From positions 1,322,501-1,386,500 of the forward strand of contig CP136571.1 of NCBI GenBank assembly GCA_035192965.1: DNA of 64,000 nucleotides, read 5' to 3'. Positions 9,014 through 18,263 of this stretch are shown piece by piece (position 1 is the first letter of the stretch; the number at the start of each line of letters is the position of its first letter). A model generated the notes under the pieces. The model saw only the letters and a program-made list of their open reading frames with translations. It did no database searches and had not been told where the DNA came from. The DNA comes from Fuscovulum sp. Lineage in GTDB: Bacteria > Pseudomonadota > Alphaproteobacteria > Rhodobacterales > Rhodobacteraceae. Made by a program: the position numbers and the translations under genes.

Positions 9014-9966
9014 TGGTGATGGCAACAGGCCATGTTTACCGGGAGGACGGGTGTTTGACCGATTCCGCTCTGGATCGGGGCGGTGCGCTTTCTGCCGTTC
9101 TGTCCGATGCCGATTTCGTTGCAGTAACCGGGCTTATACACCGAGAAACGGGAATTCTGATCACGCCAGCCAAGAAAAGCATGCTGGTATCGCGGTTGTC
9201 TCGCCGATTGCGGAGCCTGGGCCTGACATGTTTTTCGGATTACGTGGCGCTGCTTCACGGCCCTGCGGGTGAAACCGAACGCGGCGCCCTTGTGTCGGCC
9301 GTGACCACCAACGTGACCGGCTTTTTCCGAGAGCCCCATCATTTCAAGGTGTTGGGTGAAATCGGCCAGGCGCTTGTTGCGCGGGCGCGGTCGGGCGGGC
9401 GGGTGCGGCTGTGGTCCGCGGGCTGTTCGACGGGACAGGAAGCGTTCAGTATCGCTGCGACGCTGCTGTTGATTGCGCCCGATATCGCGCGTCATGACCT
9501 GCGGATTCTCGCCACGGATATCGATCCTTCAGTGATCGAAACCGCCCGGGCGGGCGTCTTTGATCGCAAAACCCTTGGCGATATGCCACCCGAACAAATC
9601 CGGCGCCACCTGAGGGATGGGCCTGCGCCCGGTCAGGTGGTCATCTCCGACAGTTTGCAGGACCTGATCCGGTTCGAAGAATTGAACCTGCTGCAACCCT
9701 GGCCGTTTCAGGGGCATTTCGATGTGATCTTCTGCCGCAACGTCGTGATCTATTTCGATGTCGAAACCCGCCTCACCCTGTGGACGCGCTTTGCCTCCCG
9801 GATGCCGGAAGGCGGTTCGCTTTTCATCGGTCATTCCGAACGGATGGATCCCCGGCTGGACCCATTGTTCGCCCCGTCTGGCGTCACCCAGTACCGCCGC
9901 ACGGCCCTTCGGGTTGCTGAAGGGGCCGCTGTCGGGGACCCGAAACCTGTTGCAGGAAAGGTATAG
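9013..9966 (+). CDS. cheR: Chemotaxis protein methyltransferase CheR
   Basis: 317 residues from the ATG that overlaps the cheW stop as TGATG; a GTG one codon earlier and an ATG at 9019 are alternatives. It uses S-adenosylmethionine to methylate receptor glutamates. The N-terminal helical domain carries SRRLRSLGL. The catalytic domain shows TTNVTGFFREPHHF, the SAM-binding VRLWSAGCSTGQEAFS, LATDIDPSVI and DVIFCRNVVIYFD. All key CheR features are present. It opposes CheB and, together with the AWAEF tail of the nearby receptor, should support methylation-based adaptation. Confidence 0.96.
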   Translation: MVMATGHVYREDGCLTDSALDRGGALSAVLSDADFVAVTGLIHRETGILITPAKKSMLVSRLSRRLRSLGLTCFSDYVALLHGPAGETERGALVSAVTTNVTGFFREPHHFKVLGEIGQALVARARSGGRVRLWSAGCSTGQEAFSIAATLLLIAPDIARHDLRILATDIDPSVIETARAGVFDRKTLGDMPPEQIRRHLRDGPAPGQVVISDSLQDLIRFEELNLLQPWPFQGHFDVIFCRNVVIYFDVETRLTLWTRFASRMPEGGSLFIGHSERMDPRLDPLFAPSGVTQYRRTALRVAEGAAVGDPKPVAGKV

Positions 9967-9968
9967 AG

Positions 9969-10355
9969 ATGTCGCTCAGGTTTTCGCTGACGATGATGGT
10001 TGTCGATGACATGACGGTGAGCCGGGGTCTGGTGGAACAGGCGCTGGACGAGATTGGAATTCAGAAGGTGCAATATGAAAACAACGGTGAAGCGGCCCTG
10101 AAAAAGCTGGCCAGCAATCCGGTTCATCTTGTTCTGTCTGATTTCAACATGCCGGGTATGGATGGGCTTTCCTTGCTGGAAGCGCTGCGGATGAACCGCT
10201 CCACGCAGCGGATCGGGTTCATTCTGATGACCGGTCGCGCCAGCAAGGAGATGATCACCCGTGGCCATTCGCTGGGCATGAACAATTTCATCAGCAAACC
10301 CTTCACGACGCTGAGCCTGAAGGTCTGCATCGAGAAAGTGGTCGGAACACTATGA
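9969..10355 (+). CDS. CheY-like single-domain response regulator
   Basis: 128 residues, receiver only. VVDDMTVSR holds the acidic pair, LVLSDFNMPGMDG the phospho-Asp, LMTGR the switch Thr and ISKPF the Lys. It differs clearly in sequence from the cheY at 6076, so the operon encodes two distinct CheA partners. It starts 2 bp after cheR and overlaps the next gene by ATGA. Confidence 0.93.
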   Translation: MSLRFSLTMMVVDDMTVSRGLVEQALDEIGIQKVQYENNGEAALKKLASNPVHLVLSDFNMPGMDGLSLLEALRMNRSTQRIGFILMTGRASKEMITRGHSLGMNNFISKPFTTLSLKVCIEKVVGTL

Positions 10356-10798
10356 TCTTTGAAGGGCTCGAAGCCGAGGCTGCGGCTCCGGCCGCGGCGC
10401 CATCTGAAATCGTTGCGCGGGATCTGCTGGCCGCCTGCTCATCCGAGATCCGGCGTCAGGCGGGGGCGATGGCATCGCTGGATGCGTCGCTTGGTGCCAT
10501 GTTGGACATCTGGCGCAGGTCATCCGACCCGGCGGAAACGAAAACGCTGATGACACCGGCACTTTTGGCCGAACTGCAACGCGCCGATCAGTTACGCCAA
10601 GAGATGGAAGGAATAGCCAGGACGTTGGAGCTGTTGGTCGCGGCCGGGTCACTGATCCTTCCGATCCGGTCCGAGACTGTGCGCGCCTGCACGCCGTTGG
10701 GGGATTTGCAAGGCAGGCTCCTTTGTGGACCCGGGCGCATGGGCGGGCTGGAAGGCGAGGCAGTTCCTGATCTGCTTCTGGGTGATGTGGCGCAGTAG
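10352..10798 (+). CDS. Uncharacterised protein at the end of the chemotaxis operon
   Basis: 148 residues, not recognised. It is helical and Ala/Leu-rich, with a possible amphipathic helix around LAELQRADQLRQEMEGIARTLELL. There is no signal peptide and no membrane segment. Translation is coupled to the preceding cheY by an ATGA overlap, which suggests a role with that response regulator. A CheZ- or CheT-like auxiliary protein is conceivable by position and helicity, but I see no diagnostic motif. Confidence 0.6.
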   Translation: MIFEGLEAEAAAPAAAPSEIVARDLLAACSSEIRRQAGAMASLDASLGAMLDIWRRSSDPAETKTLMTPALLAELQRADQLRQEMEGIARTLELLVAAGSLILPIRSETVRACTPLGDLQGRLLCGPGRMGGLEGEAVPDLLLGDVAQ

Positions 10799-11185
10799 CG
10801 ACCGGCATTCGCCGCTGCCCGTACAAGCATCCGGTCACTTCCCGGCCATATCCAGAGCCCGGTTCGGCGCGCGCGGATCGTCGTGTGGTGCCACCCCTGG
10901 GCTTAGGACGGAATTCTGGAGTTGCCGCACGTATCATGTTGAGGCAGGGACGCCTGTGTTAGACCCTGCCGCCTTGTGCCACGCTCTTGATTTTGCGGGC
11001 GTTGCGGGTGGGAGCGTCACGCAAAAAATTCCTTCGGGGATTGTAGTCACCAAGGACAAGGCCGCAGCCTTTCTATCCCGATGATCCATTTGAGGCGTGC
11101 ACCTGCCCCAAGCACCGCCCGCTGTTGCAGGCAACCGTCAAAACGTCGAACTAAGGCTCAGAAGACCCGTTACCCGGGCGTGCGA
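10799..11185. other. Intergenic region between the chemotaxis operon and the second chemoreceptor
   Basis: These 387 bp lie between convergent genes. I see no convincing coding sequence, RNA gene or strong hairpin-plus-T terminator here. Open frames crossing it lack ribosome sites and family features. Confidence 0.5.
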
Positions 11186-12919
11186 TCACCCAAATGCACG
11201 TTGAACAGTCGCGGCAGCAGGTGCCGAACTGTCGGCCGATGCGCGGCTTTCCTGCCCCGATGGCGCGGTTGATGGTGGGCCAAGGCGGAACGTCATCAGA
11301 ACCGTGTTCATCTGGGCCGTTTCGCGATCAAGGTCAGAGGTGATCGTGGTCGCACTTTGCGCCATCGCCGTGTTCTGGCGGGTCACCTCGTTAAGGCGGT
11401 CCACGCTGGAGGCGATCTGCGACAATCCGGATGCCTGCTCTTCGGCGGCCTCGGCGATGTTCACGACGATATCCCGGATGTTGGATATGCCCACTACCAT
11501 TTCGCCGATGGCATTTCCCGTTCTGTCCACCAGAGCCACGCTTTCGCCGACATTGCGCGTGCTGTCGCCAATCAGCCGCTTGATTTCCTGCGCCGCTTCG
11601 GCCGAACGCTGGGCCAGATCGCGGACCTCCAGCGCGACGACGGCAAAGCCGCGACCGCTTTCGCCGGCGCGGGCCGCCTCGATCCCGGCATTCAGTGCAA
11701 GGAGGTTGGTCTGGAAGGCAATCTCGTCGATCGCGCCAATGATGCGTTCGATCTTGCCCGAAGATGATTCCAGGCTTTTCATTGCGACAACCGTCTGCTG
11801 CATTACATTCGACACGTGATGCGCGTTTTCCGTGACAGAGCCGACAAGCTTGCGCGCCTCACGCGTGCTTTCGGTGGTTTGCTGCACGGTCGAGGTGATC
11901 TGCGTCAGCGCCGCAGCGCTTTGGTCGATCGACGTGGCTTGCTGTTCTGTCCTGTGCGTCAGGCTGTCCGACGATCGCCGCAATTCCTGTGATCTTCCCC
12001 GCACGTTCAGCGAACTGTCGCGGATCTGCTGCATTGTGGATTGCAGCCGATCCAGCGCGCTGTTGAAGTCGGTCGACAGCCTGTCGAACAAGGGCGACAG
12101 TTTCAGCACCGGCACACGTTGTTCCAGATCGCCATCTGCCAGAGCGCTGAAGGCAGGGCCGATGGTATCGAGGAAAGCAATCCTGTCGGTGATGTCGGTG
12201 CAGAATTTGGTGAACTTGACGATATTGCCCTCTTCATCGCGGATGGGGGTGTAGGCGCCATCTATCCAGACCGCGCGGCCCGATTTCGTTCTGCGCTTGA
12301 ACTCTGACTGGATATGTTCGCCGGACAGCAGATTGTTCCAGAACACCTTTTATTCGGGCGAGCGGACCTCGACCGGATCCACGAAGATCGAATGATGCTT
12401 GCCGATGATTTCGTCGAGGGCGTACCCCATCAGTCTGAGGAAATTCTCGTTCGCGGACAGAATGCTTCCGTTCAGATCAAAATCGATCTTGGCTTGCCTG
12501 CGGCTGATGGCGCGCATCTGTTCGCCGAAATCGACATTTTCCAGCCGTGTGCTGGCATCGGCCCATTCGACAACATATCCGGATATTCCCCAAAGGGACC
12601 GGATCGGCGTGGCGATCAGGTCAAAGGATCTTGCCCCGATCCGGATGGTGGTGCGATGCGTGGCCTGCAGGGCGGGCAGCATGCTGCGCTGGTGCGAAGC
12701 TATCTTGTGAAAGATGTCGATCTTTTGGCCCATCAGCCGGTCGACCGAAAACTGTGGCATGTCGCGGCGCAGCTGTTCTTCTGACTGGCGCAGAAAGGCC
12801 CGCAACGACGGATTGACATAGGTGATGCGCAACCCGCGGTTCGCGATCATCACAGGGGCCTGCATCGACTGGACGGCCTTGTAGACGAGACGGCCTTTGG
12901 GAACCAACCTGGACAACAT
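11186..12919 (-). pseudogene. Soluble PAS-type methyl-accepting chemotaxis protein interrupted by an in-frame stop
   Basis: One continuous frame of 578 codons is broken by a single TAA at 12352-12350. The first 189 residues hold a PAS domain (about 10-115) and the first part of a second PAS (from about 130, ending KHHSIFVDP...RSPE). The frame resumes as KVFWNNLLSGEHIQ, the normal continuation of that PAS, then a coiled region and the MA domain with an intact tip ([19 protein letters not shown]). There is no membrane segment, so the intact protein would be a cytoplasmic receptor. Related PAS domains usually have Tyr at this spot, so one base change explains the stop. Readthrough, re-initiation at the GTG at 12346, or a sequence error are alternatives. 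Confidence 0.88.
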
Positions 12920-13204
12920 GCGCTGTTTCCTCCCTTTCGTGCGGGGTCGACGCGGCGACCCTTCACGACGAGCATAAGATCTGCGGGTAAAAGCCGGCTT
13001 AATGCCGTCGAGATATCATGCAGGCCGACAATCAGACTGCGGCAACAACCCTTGCCCCGGAGTGAAGACTTGGGCCTTGCAGATGGGGCCTCTGGCCTTT
13101 TCGGTCAGATCAAGGACATTCCTGCCAAACCTTGGCAGAGAGATGGCGATCAAACGCTGCGCGACAGGGATGAGGGGGTCGGGTGGCAATCGGCCGGGTA
13201 TTTG

Positions 13205-15109
13205 TCACTCGGGCTTGGGCAGAACGCTGACGCTGGTCCGTCCGAATGCTTCTGTGGTCGGCACGGGCGGGTGCTGGGTGAGCGCCTCTGTCTGGCGACT
13301 GGGGGCGTGGATGGCGCGGGCGACGGCCAATCCGGCGAAGGCAAGGGCGGGCAGGGTGGTGCTGGCGATATAGCGACGTTCCCAGCGGGGCCGGAAGGCC
13401 TGTTTGAACTGGGCCAATCCGGCGCTTTTCCGGGTCAGGCGGGTGGCGACTTGGCCGATCAGGCCGGGCAGTCCCCAGCCGGATTCCGGCACGCAGGCCA
13501 GCGAGACGCGCCGGGCTTGGCCTTGGTGGGCGATGTCGATCGCGTGGCAGAGCATCAGGTAAAGCGTGCCATCCGGCATGTCGCGGCGGGATCGGATCAG
13601 GTCAAGAACCCATTCCGTTTCGGTCGCATGGAAGCTGAGAAAGGCGAGCAAGCTGCCTTTGGCATCGCGGGCGAGGATGACAGGTTGATGGGTCAGAGTG
13701 GCGGGCAGGAAGCGGGCCATCGAGAAGCCGCGCTCGCCCCCATGGGCCTGTGACCATTGGCGGGCCACTTCGGCCATTTCCGCAAGGGGAAGGTGTTCTG
13801 CCAGCGCAACCGTGACGCCTGCGCCGGTCGCATGCCGCAGCTTTCGGCGCAGGCCCGATTTTTCGGCCCCGGCGGTGGTGAAAGCGGCCGGATCGATCAC
13901 TGCTTCACGGGCGAGGGGAAGAACCCGCATGCCGGACCGGCGCGCCTCGGCCGCGAGGCGGGGGCCGATACGGTAGAGGCAGGCGACCGTGCCCTCGCGC
14001 TGGGCGTCGGTCCGGGCGGCATGAAGGGCGGCCGCGGGGGCGACCGGGCCAGCGACCGGCTGGACGGGATCGCCCAGATGGACAGTGACGCCCGGCAGAT
14101 CGGCCCTGAGCCAGAGGTCAGCGGTGGGGAGGCGGATGAGATCAACCTCTCCCTGCAGGGCAAGCTGCAACTCGGCCCGCGGCAAGTGGCGCAGCCAACC
14201 CGGAGAGGGGAGCACAGGGGCAAGCCTTGGCGGAAGGATGTGGAGCGGCCGGATTTGGCTGGATGCCGGGCGGTGATCGGTTCCGAAACCGGCCCAAAGT
14301 GCCCCAAGCAGGGCGGGAAGGGCATAGGCCACGCCCCGGAAGGCGACGATTCCCGCCATCAGTTGGCTGGGGTCGGTGGCGGGGAAGCCCGACAGCATGA
14401 CGGTTTCAAAAACGCCGGTGCCGGCCGGGCTGCCAGAGGCCAGTCCGCCTGCAAAGGCGGTGAGGAAGCCGGGAAGGAAGTCGCCAAAGCCCAGTGTCGC
14501 CGTTACCTGCGCGGGCATCACTACCCAGGCCGCAAGGGCAAGGCCAAGCACATCCACCATCAGCCATCCGCCGAAGCGGGCGATGGTAACCCAGCCCGGC
14601 ACATGGGCAAGCCAGCGTGCGGGCAGGATCAACCGGGCGGGCCGCAGGAGGCCGGCGAGCAGGACAGCGGCCAGCAGCCCCTGAAATCCTGCCAAAGCCA
14701 CGGCTTGCACCACCCCCCAAAGCAGGGCGATCCCGGCAAAGAAGCAAAGAGTGATTGCGGCAGAGATACCGAAGGAGTGCCGCAGCGACAGTTCCGGCAA
14801 GAGCCGCCTGCGGACGACGGCACCAACGACCGGGCCGAAACCAACGGTCTGGGAAATTGCGGCGGCTGCCATCGCGGCACGGCGGCCCCGCCTAACGCAA
14901 ATCTGCATCCCGAGATGCGCCATGACGGCGCGTTCCTGCCCGGCTGCACCGATAAAGGCTATTCCTGCTGCAAGCATGCCGGCCAACCATTGCCAGACCG
15001 TCAGCTCTTGCAAAGCGGCGAGGATCAAATCCAACCGAAGATCGGCAAAGAGACCCGCACCAAACCAGAGGCAAAGGCCGACAATGACGCCAACAAGGCC
15101 CAGCCGCAT
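13205..15109 (-). CDS. MprF-like membrane protein with DUF2156 aminoacyltransferase domain
   Basis: 634 residues from the first in-frame ATG (15109); a TTG at 15196 would add 29 hydrophilic residues. About 310 N-terminal residues form many membrane helices of the flippase type. The C-terminal half is a soluble GNAT-like DUF2156 domain as in phosphatidylglycerol lysyltransferases: VDLIRLPTADLWLRADLP, RKLRHATGAGV, WVLDLIRSRRDMPDGTLYLML. Such enzymes transfer an amino acid from tRNA to phosphatidylglycerol and flip the product, lowering surface negative charge. Whether Lys, Ala or another residue is used cannot be told here. Confidence 0.85.
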   Translation of the reverse strand: MRLGLVGVIVGLCLWFGAGLFADLRLDLILAALQELTVWQWLAGMLAAGIAFIGAAGQERAVMAHLGMQICVRRGRRAAMAAAAISQTVGFGPVVGAVVRRRLLPELSLRHSFGISAAITLCFFAGIALLWGVVQAVALAGFQGLLAAVLLAGLLRPARLILPARWLAHVPGWVTIARFGGWLMVDVLGLALAAWVVMPAQVTATLGFGDFLPGFLTAFAGGLASGSPAGTGVFETVMLSGFPATDPSQLMAGIVAFRGVAYALPALLGALWAGFGTDHRPASSQIRPLHILPPRLAPVLPSPGWLRHLPRAELQLALQGEVDLIRLPTADLWLRADLPGVTVHLGDPVQPVAGPVAPAAALHAARTDAQREGTVACLYRIGPRLAAEARRSGMRVLPLAREAVIDPAAFTTAGAEKSGLRRKLRHATGAGVTVALAEHLPLAEMAEVARQWSQAHGGERGFSMARFLPATLTHQPVILARDAKGSLLAFLSFHATETEWVLDLIRSRRDMPDGTLYLMLCHAIDIAHQGQARRVSLACVPESGWGLPGLIGQVATRLTRKSAGLAQFKQAFRPRWERRYIASTTLPALAFAGLAVARAIHAPSRQTEALTQHPPVPTTEAFGRTSVSVLPKPE

Positions 15110-15196
15110 CAGCACGACGCGCAGGCCCCGAAACGGCCGCCGATCGCACGGCCAAACACCTTCGCTTCCCCCGTGCCATGACCCATCACCCGACAA

Positions 15197-15654
15197 AGGG
15201 CGAAGAGAAAGGAAAAGCAGCCACGAGCCCCGACTTGGGTGCGATAGGGAAGGGCGGAACGCCAGTCATGCCCGAGAAAGCCGATCCCTGCCGCCTTGCC
15301 CATTCCGTATGTCCCACACAGCAAATACATTTCTAGGACGGTAATCGACTCGGGTTTCCGGTTCCTTACTGGCGCATCAGAAATCGGGGGGAACGCGGAT
15401 GAAGCCGATGCGGCCCGGATCAATGGGCGGATTGCGTCACCACGGATGGCGGTGACGTCGCAGCGGGGCACCGGGCGCGCGTCACGTTCCCGTTTTTTCC
15501 TATGCATCCGGTGCGGCAGCAATTGCCATGTAAAGGTGGAGTTAGCTGTCAGCCACGATCCGTGCGGGGTCTGTCATGGCTTGCTCCGTCTGCACCAACG
15601 CGCGGCGCAAATCCGAGAGAGAAAAGATGCTGTCTTTATTTCAGGGGGAAAGGA
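15197..15654. other. Intergenic region between the mprF-like gene and tRNA-Thr
   Basis: Both flanking genes are on the minus strand. I see no gene with a credible ribosome site or protein family in these 458 bp. A T-run near 15490 and the AT-richer stretch around 15330 could belong to a promoter, but no confident -10/-35 pair stands out. Confidence 0.4.
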
Positions 15655-15729
<75 letters not shown>

Positions 15730-15768
15730 GCCGGGGCCGGGTGCGGGTGTCCCGCGCGGCGTGGCGGG

Positions 15769-15797
15769 TGAATAGCCGCGTTCGGATGGCGGTGCAA
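15769..15797 (-). promoter_or_regulatory. Candidate sigma-70 promoter for tRNA-Thr
   Basis: On the minus strand, TTGCAC (15797-15792) and TATTCA (15774-15769) are separated by exactly 17 bp. The -10 lies about 40 bp before the tRNA 5' end, leaving room for a short leader. Confidence 0.6.
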
Positions 15798-15863
15798 GTG
15801 CAAACTCGCCGCTTTGCGTGGCGCATTCTGGACCCTTGCGATGGCTTCGTATAGGAGGGGGCC

Positions 15864-16058
15864 ATGAACCCGAAATCCCAGGAACCGAAGGCTGCAGGAA
15901 CTGTGCGCCCGGCGTCGGATGCGACGCGGGAGGCGCGGCTGAAGGCGGCATTGAAGGCCAATATGGCGCGGCGCAAGGCGCAGGCCAAGGCACGGTCCGG
16001 GGTGCGGGATGGGGCAGAGACGGGGGAGGCGCAAGCAAGCCCCCCAGAGAACGAGTGA
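15864..16058 (+). CDS. Small basic conserved-type protein upstream of murA
   Basis: 64 residues, very Ala/Lys/Arg-rich, with a central predicted helix (TREARLKAALKANMARRKAQAKAR). A strong AGGAGG ribosome site sits just before the ATG. There is no signal peptide. It lies 9 bp upstream of murA and is probably co-transcribed with it. I do not recognise a function; the basic helix could bind nucleic acid or membranes, but that is speculation. Confidence 0.75.
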   Translation: MNPKSQEPKAAGTVRPASDATREARLKAALKANMARRKAQAKARSGVRDGAETGEAQASPPENE

Positions 16059-16067
16059 GGCGGGCAG

Positions 16068-17339
16068 ATGGATTCGATACTGGTCAAGGGCAATGGCGCG
16101 TTGAACGGGGTGATCCCGATTGCAGGGGCAAAGAATGCCTGTCTGACGCTGATGCCTGCCACGCTGCTGACCGAGGAGCCGCTGACGCTGACCAATGCGC
16201 CGCGGCTGTCGGATATCCGGACGATGACCCAGCTTCTTCAATCACTTGGCGCGGAAGTGGCGAGTTTGCAGGACGGGCTGGTGCTGGCGATGTCGTCGCA
16301 TGACATCGACAATCACCGTGCCGATTATGACATCGTGCGGAAGATGCGGGCGTCGATCCTTGTGCTGGGGCCGATGCTGGCGCGGGATGGGCATGCAGTG
16401 GTGTCGCTGCCGGGGGGATGTGCCATCGGGGCGCGGCCGGTGGACCTGCATCTGCAGGCGCTGGAGGCGATGGGGGCGGAGCTGGACCTGCGCGAGGGCT
16501 ATGTTCATGCCAAGGCGCCCGGTGGGCGGTTGCGGGGGGCGGTTGTCGATTTCCCCTTCGTCTCGGTCGGGGCGACAGAGAATGCGCTGATGGCGGCGAC
16601 GCTGGCCAAGGGGACCACCGTGTTGAAGAACGCGGCGCGGGAGCCAGAAATTGTTGATCTGGCGCAATGCCTTAGGAAGATGGGCGCGCAGATCGAGGGC
16701 GAGGGGACATCAACCATCACCATTCAAGGGGTGGACCGCCTGAACGGGGCGACCCATCCGGTTGTAACCGACCGGATCGAGTTGGGCACCTATATGCTGG
16801 TGCCTGCGATCTGTGGCGGTGAGGTGGAATGTCTGGGCGGGCGGATCGCGCTGGTGGGTGCCTTTGCCGAAAAGCTGGACGAGGCCGGGATCAGCGTGAC
16901 CGAGACGGAGCGGGGGCTGAAAGTCAGCCGCAAGAATGGCCGGGTGAAGGCTGTGAATGTGACGACAGAGCCGTTTCCGGGCTTTCCGACCGACCTGCAG
17001 GCGCAGATGATGGCGCTGCTTTGCACGGCGGATGGCGTGTCGGTGCTGGAAGAAAAAATCTTTGAAAACAGGTTCATGCACGCGCCCGAACTGATGCGGA
17101 TGGGGGCCAAGATCGACGTGCATGGCGGCACGGCGACGGTGACGGGGGTGGCCAAGCTGAAGGGGGCGCCGGTGATGGCGACGGACCTGCGGGCATCGGT
17201 CAGCCTGATCCTTGCGGGGTTGGCGGCAGAGGGTGAGACGGTGGTGAACCGGGTCTATCACCTGGACCGCGGCTATGAGCGGGTCGAGGAAAAGCTGCGG
17301 GCCTGTGGCGCGCAGATTGAACGGATCAAGGGGAACTGA
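16068..17339 (+). CDS. murA: UDP-N-acetylglucosamine 1-carboxyvinyltransferase (MurA)
   Basis: 423 residues, the usual MurA length. It transfers enolpyruvate from PEP to UDP-GlcNAc, the first committed step of peptidoglycan synthesis. The N-terminal motif IAGAKNACL and the loop [15 protein letters not shown], with the catalytic (fosfomycin-target) Cys, are both present. The C-terminal [14 protein letters not shown] segment also matches. It runs with the small protein upstream and the DUF2948 gene 5 bp downstream. Confidence 0.97.
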   Translation: MDSILVKGNGALNGVIPIAGAKNACLTLMPATLLTEEPLTLTNAPRLSDIRTMTQLLQSLGAEVASLQDGLVLAMSSHDIDNHRADYDIVRKMRASILVLGPMLARDGHAVVSLPGGCAIGARPVDLHLQALEAMGAELDLREGYVHAKAPGGRLRGAVVDFPFVSVGATENALMAATLAKGTTVLKNAAREPEIVDLAQCLRKMGAQIEGEGTSTITIQGVDRLNGATHPVVTDRIELGTYMLVPAICGGEVECLGGRIALVGAFAEKLDEAGISVTETERGLKVSRKNGRVKAVNVTTEPFPGFPTDLQAQMMALLCTADGVSVLEEKIFENRFMHAPELMRMGAKIDVHGGTATVTGVAKLKGAPVMATDLRASVSLILAGLAAEGETVVNRVYHLDRGYERVEEKLRACGAQIERIKGN

Positions 17340-17344
17340 CCAGA

Positions 17345-17821
17345 ATGACCGACGCGCGATTTGAAGACGGGGAGGCCGGGCCGCTGAACCTTGTCGCGCG
17401 GGATGCGGATGATCTGGGCATCCTTTCGGCGCTGGTGCAGGATGCGGTGCTGACCGGGGCAGACCTGACATGGAAGCGGGGGCAGCGGCGATTTGCCTGT
17501 CTGATCAATCGCTTCCGCTGGGAAGACCAGAGCGCCGCCGAGGCAGCAAGGCGGCCTTATGAGCGGGTACGGGCGCTGTTGGTGATCGAGGATGCGCTGA
17601 ACGTGCGGTCGCAGGGGATTGACCGGGGCGATCCGGAAACGGTGCTGTCGATCCTGTCGCTGGACTGGCAGCCCGGCGAGGATGGCACCGGGCGATTGAC
17701 GCTGGTGCTGGCGGGTGATGGGGCGGTGATGGTCGAGGTCGAGGCGTTGGAAGTGACGCTGCACGATGTGACCAAGCCCTATGTGGCACCCAGCCGCAAG
17801 AAACCCGAGCATCGGGATTAA
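17345..17821 (+). CDS. DUF2948 family protein
   Basis: 158 residues. The sequence (ARDADDLGILSALVQDAVL, then TWKRGQRRFACLINRFRWED) fits DUF2948, an alphaproteobacterial family of unknown function. It is probably cytoplasmic, with no signal or membrane segment. It starts 5 bp after murA and precedes hisD, a frequent order in Rhodobacterales. No catalytic motif is evident. Confidence 0.85.
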   Translation: MTDARFEDGEAGPLNLVARDADDLGILSALVQDAVLTGADLTWKRGQRRFACLINRFRWEDQSAAEAARRPYERVRALLVIEDALNVRSQGIDRGDPETVLSILSLDWQPGEDGTGRLTLVLAGDGAVMVEVEALEVTLHDVTKPYVAPSRKKPEHRD

Positions 17822-18263
17822 CAAGCCTTTGGGATTGCTGGATTTGTCGCGTTCGGACCGTGCAACACACGGTGCAGATGATGGTGCAGACGGCTGTGCA
17901 TACAAATTTCGGCAGGGTGATGGGGCGGGGCGTGGTTAACGGTGCGCCGCCGCACAGGGTTTGGCGGATGTGGGGGTGGTGACGTTGTTTGCCGCCATAT
18001 CTGGGGTGTCCCTCGGATAAACCCAATGGTTTGACAACGTAGGTCCAGATGCACGCCGAGAGGGCGAAATTTGACGCAAATTTCGCGACGATTTTTGACG
18101 CAAAAATCGGTGGGACACCGGCGGACCCGAGATTGCCTGCCGCAGGCAGGCGCGGAATTTGCGTCAAATTCCGTTCCGGGCTCGGAAGTCAGAAACCGTC
18201 TTGGCGCGGGTTGAGTGGGAGCGGTCGCCGCGCTAGATGGGGCGAACGTTTTGGAGAGCCGCA
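17822..18263. other. Intergenic region upstream of hisD with hairpin array
   Basis: 442 bp between DUF2948 and hisD. The first half shows no gene I can support. The second half holds three perfect hairpins (18064-18086, 18089-18109, 18153-18173), listed separately, plus a GC-rich hairpin at about 18135-18147. A ribosome site GGAGAG lies just before hisD. Confidence 0.6.
18064..18173. repeat. Three hairpins with complementary GACGC/GCGTC loops
   Basis: Hairpin 1 (18064-18086) has stem GCGAAATTT and loop GACGC. Hairpin 2 (18089-18109) has stem CGATTTTT and loop GACGC. Hairpin 3 (18153-18173) has stem CGGAATTT and loop GCGTC. Each stem is perfectly complementary, and loop 3 is the exact reverse complement of loops 1 and 2. 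The shared core is TTTGACGCAAA in one orientation or the other. The set lies 91-200 bp before the hisD start. Confidence 0.85.
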
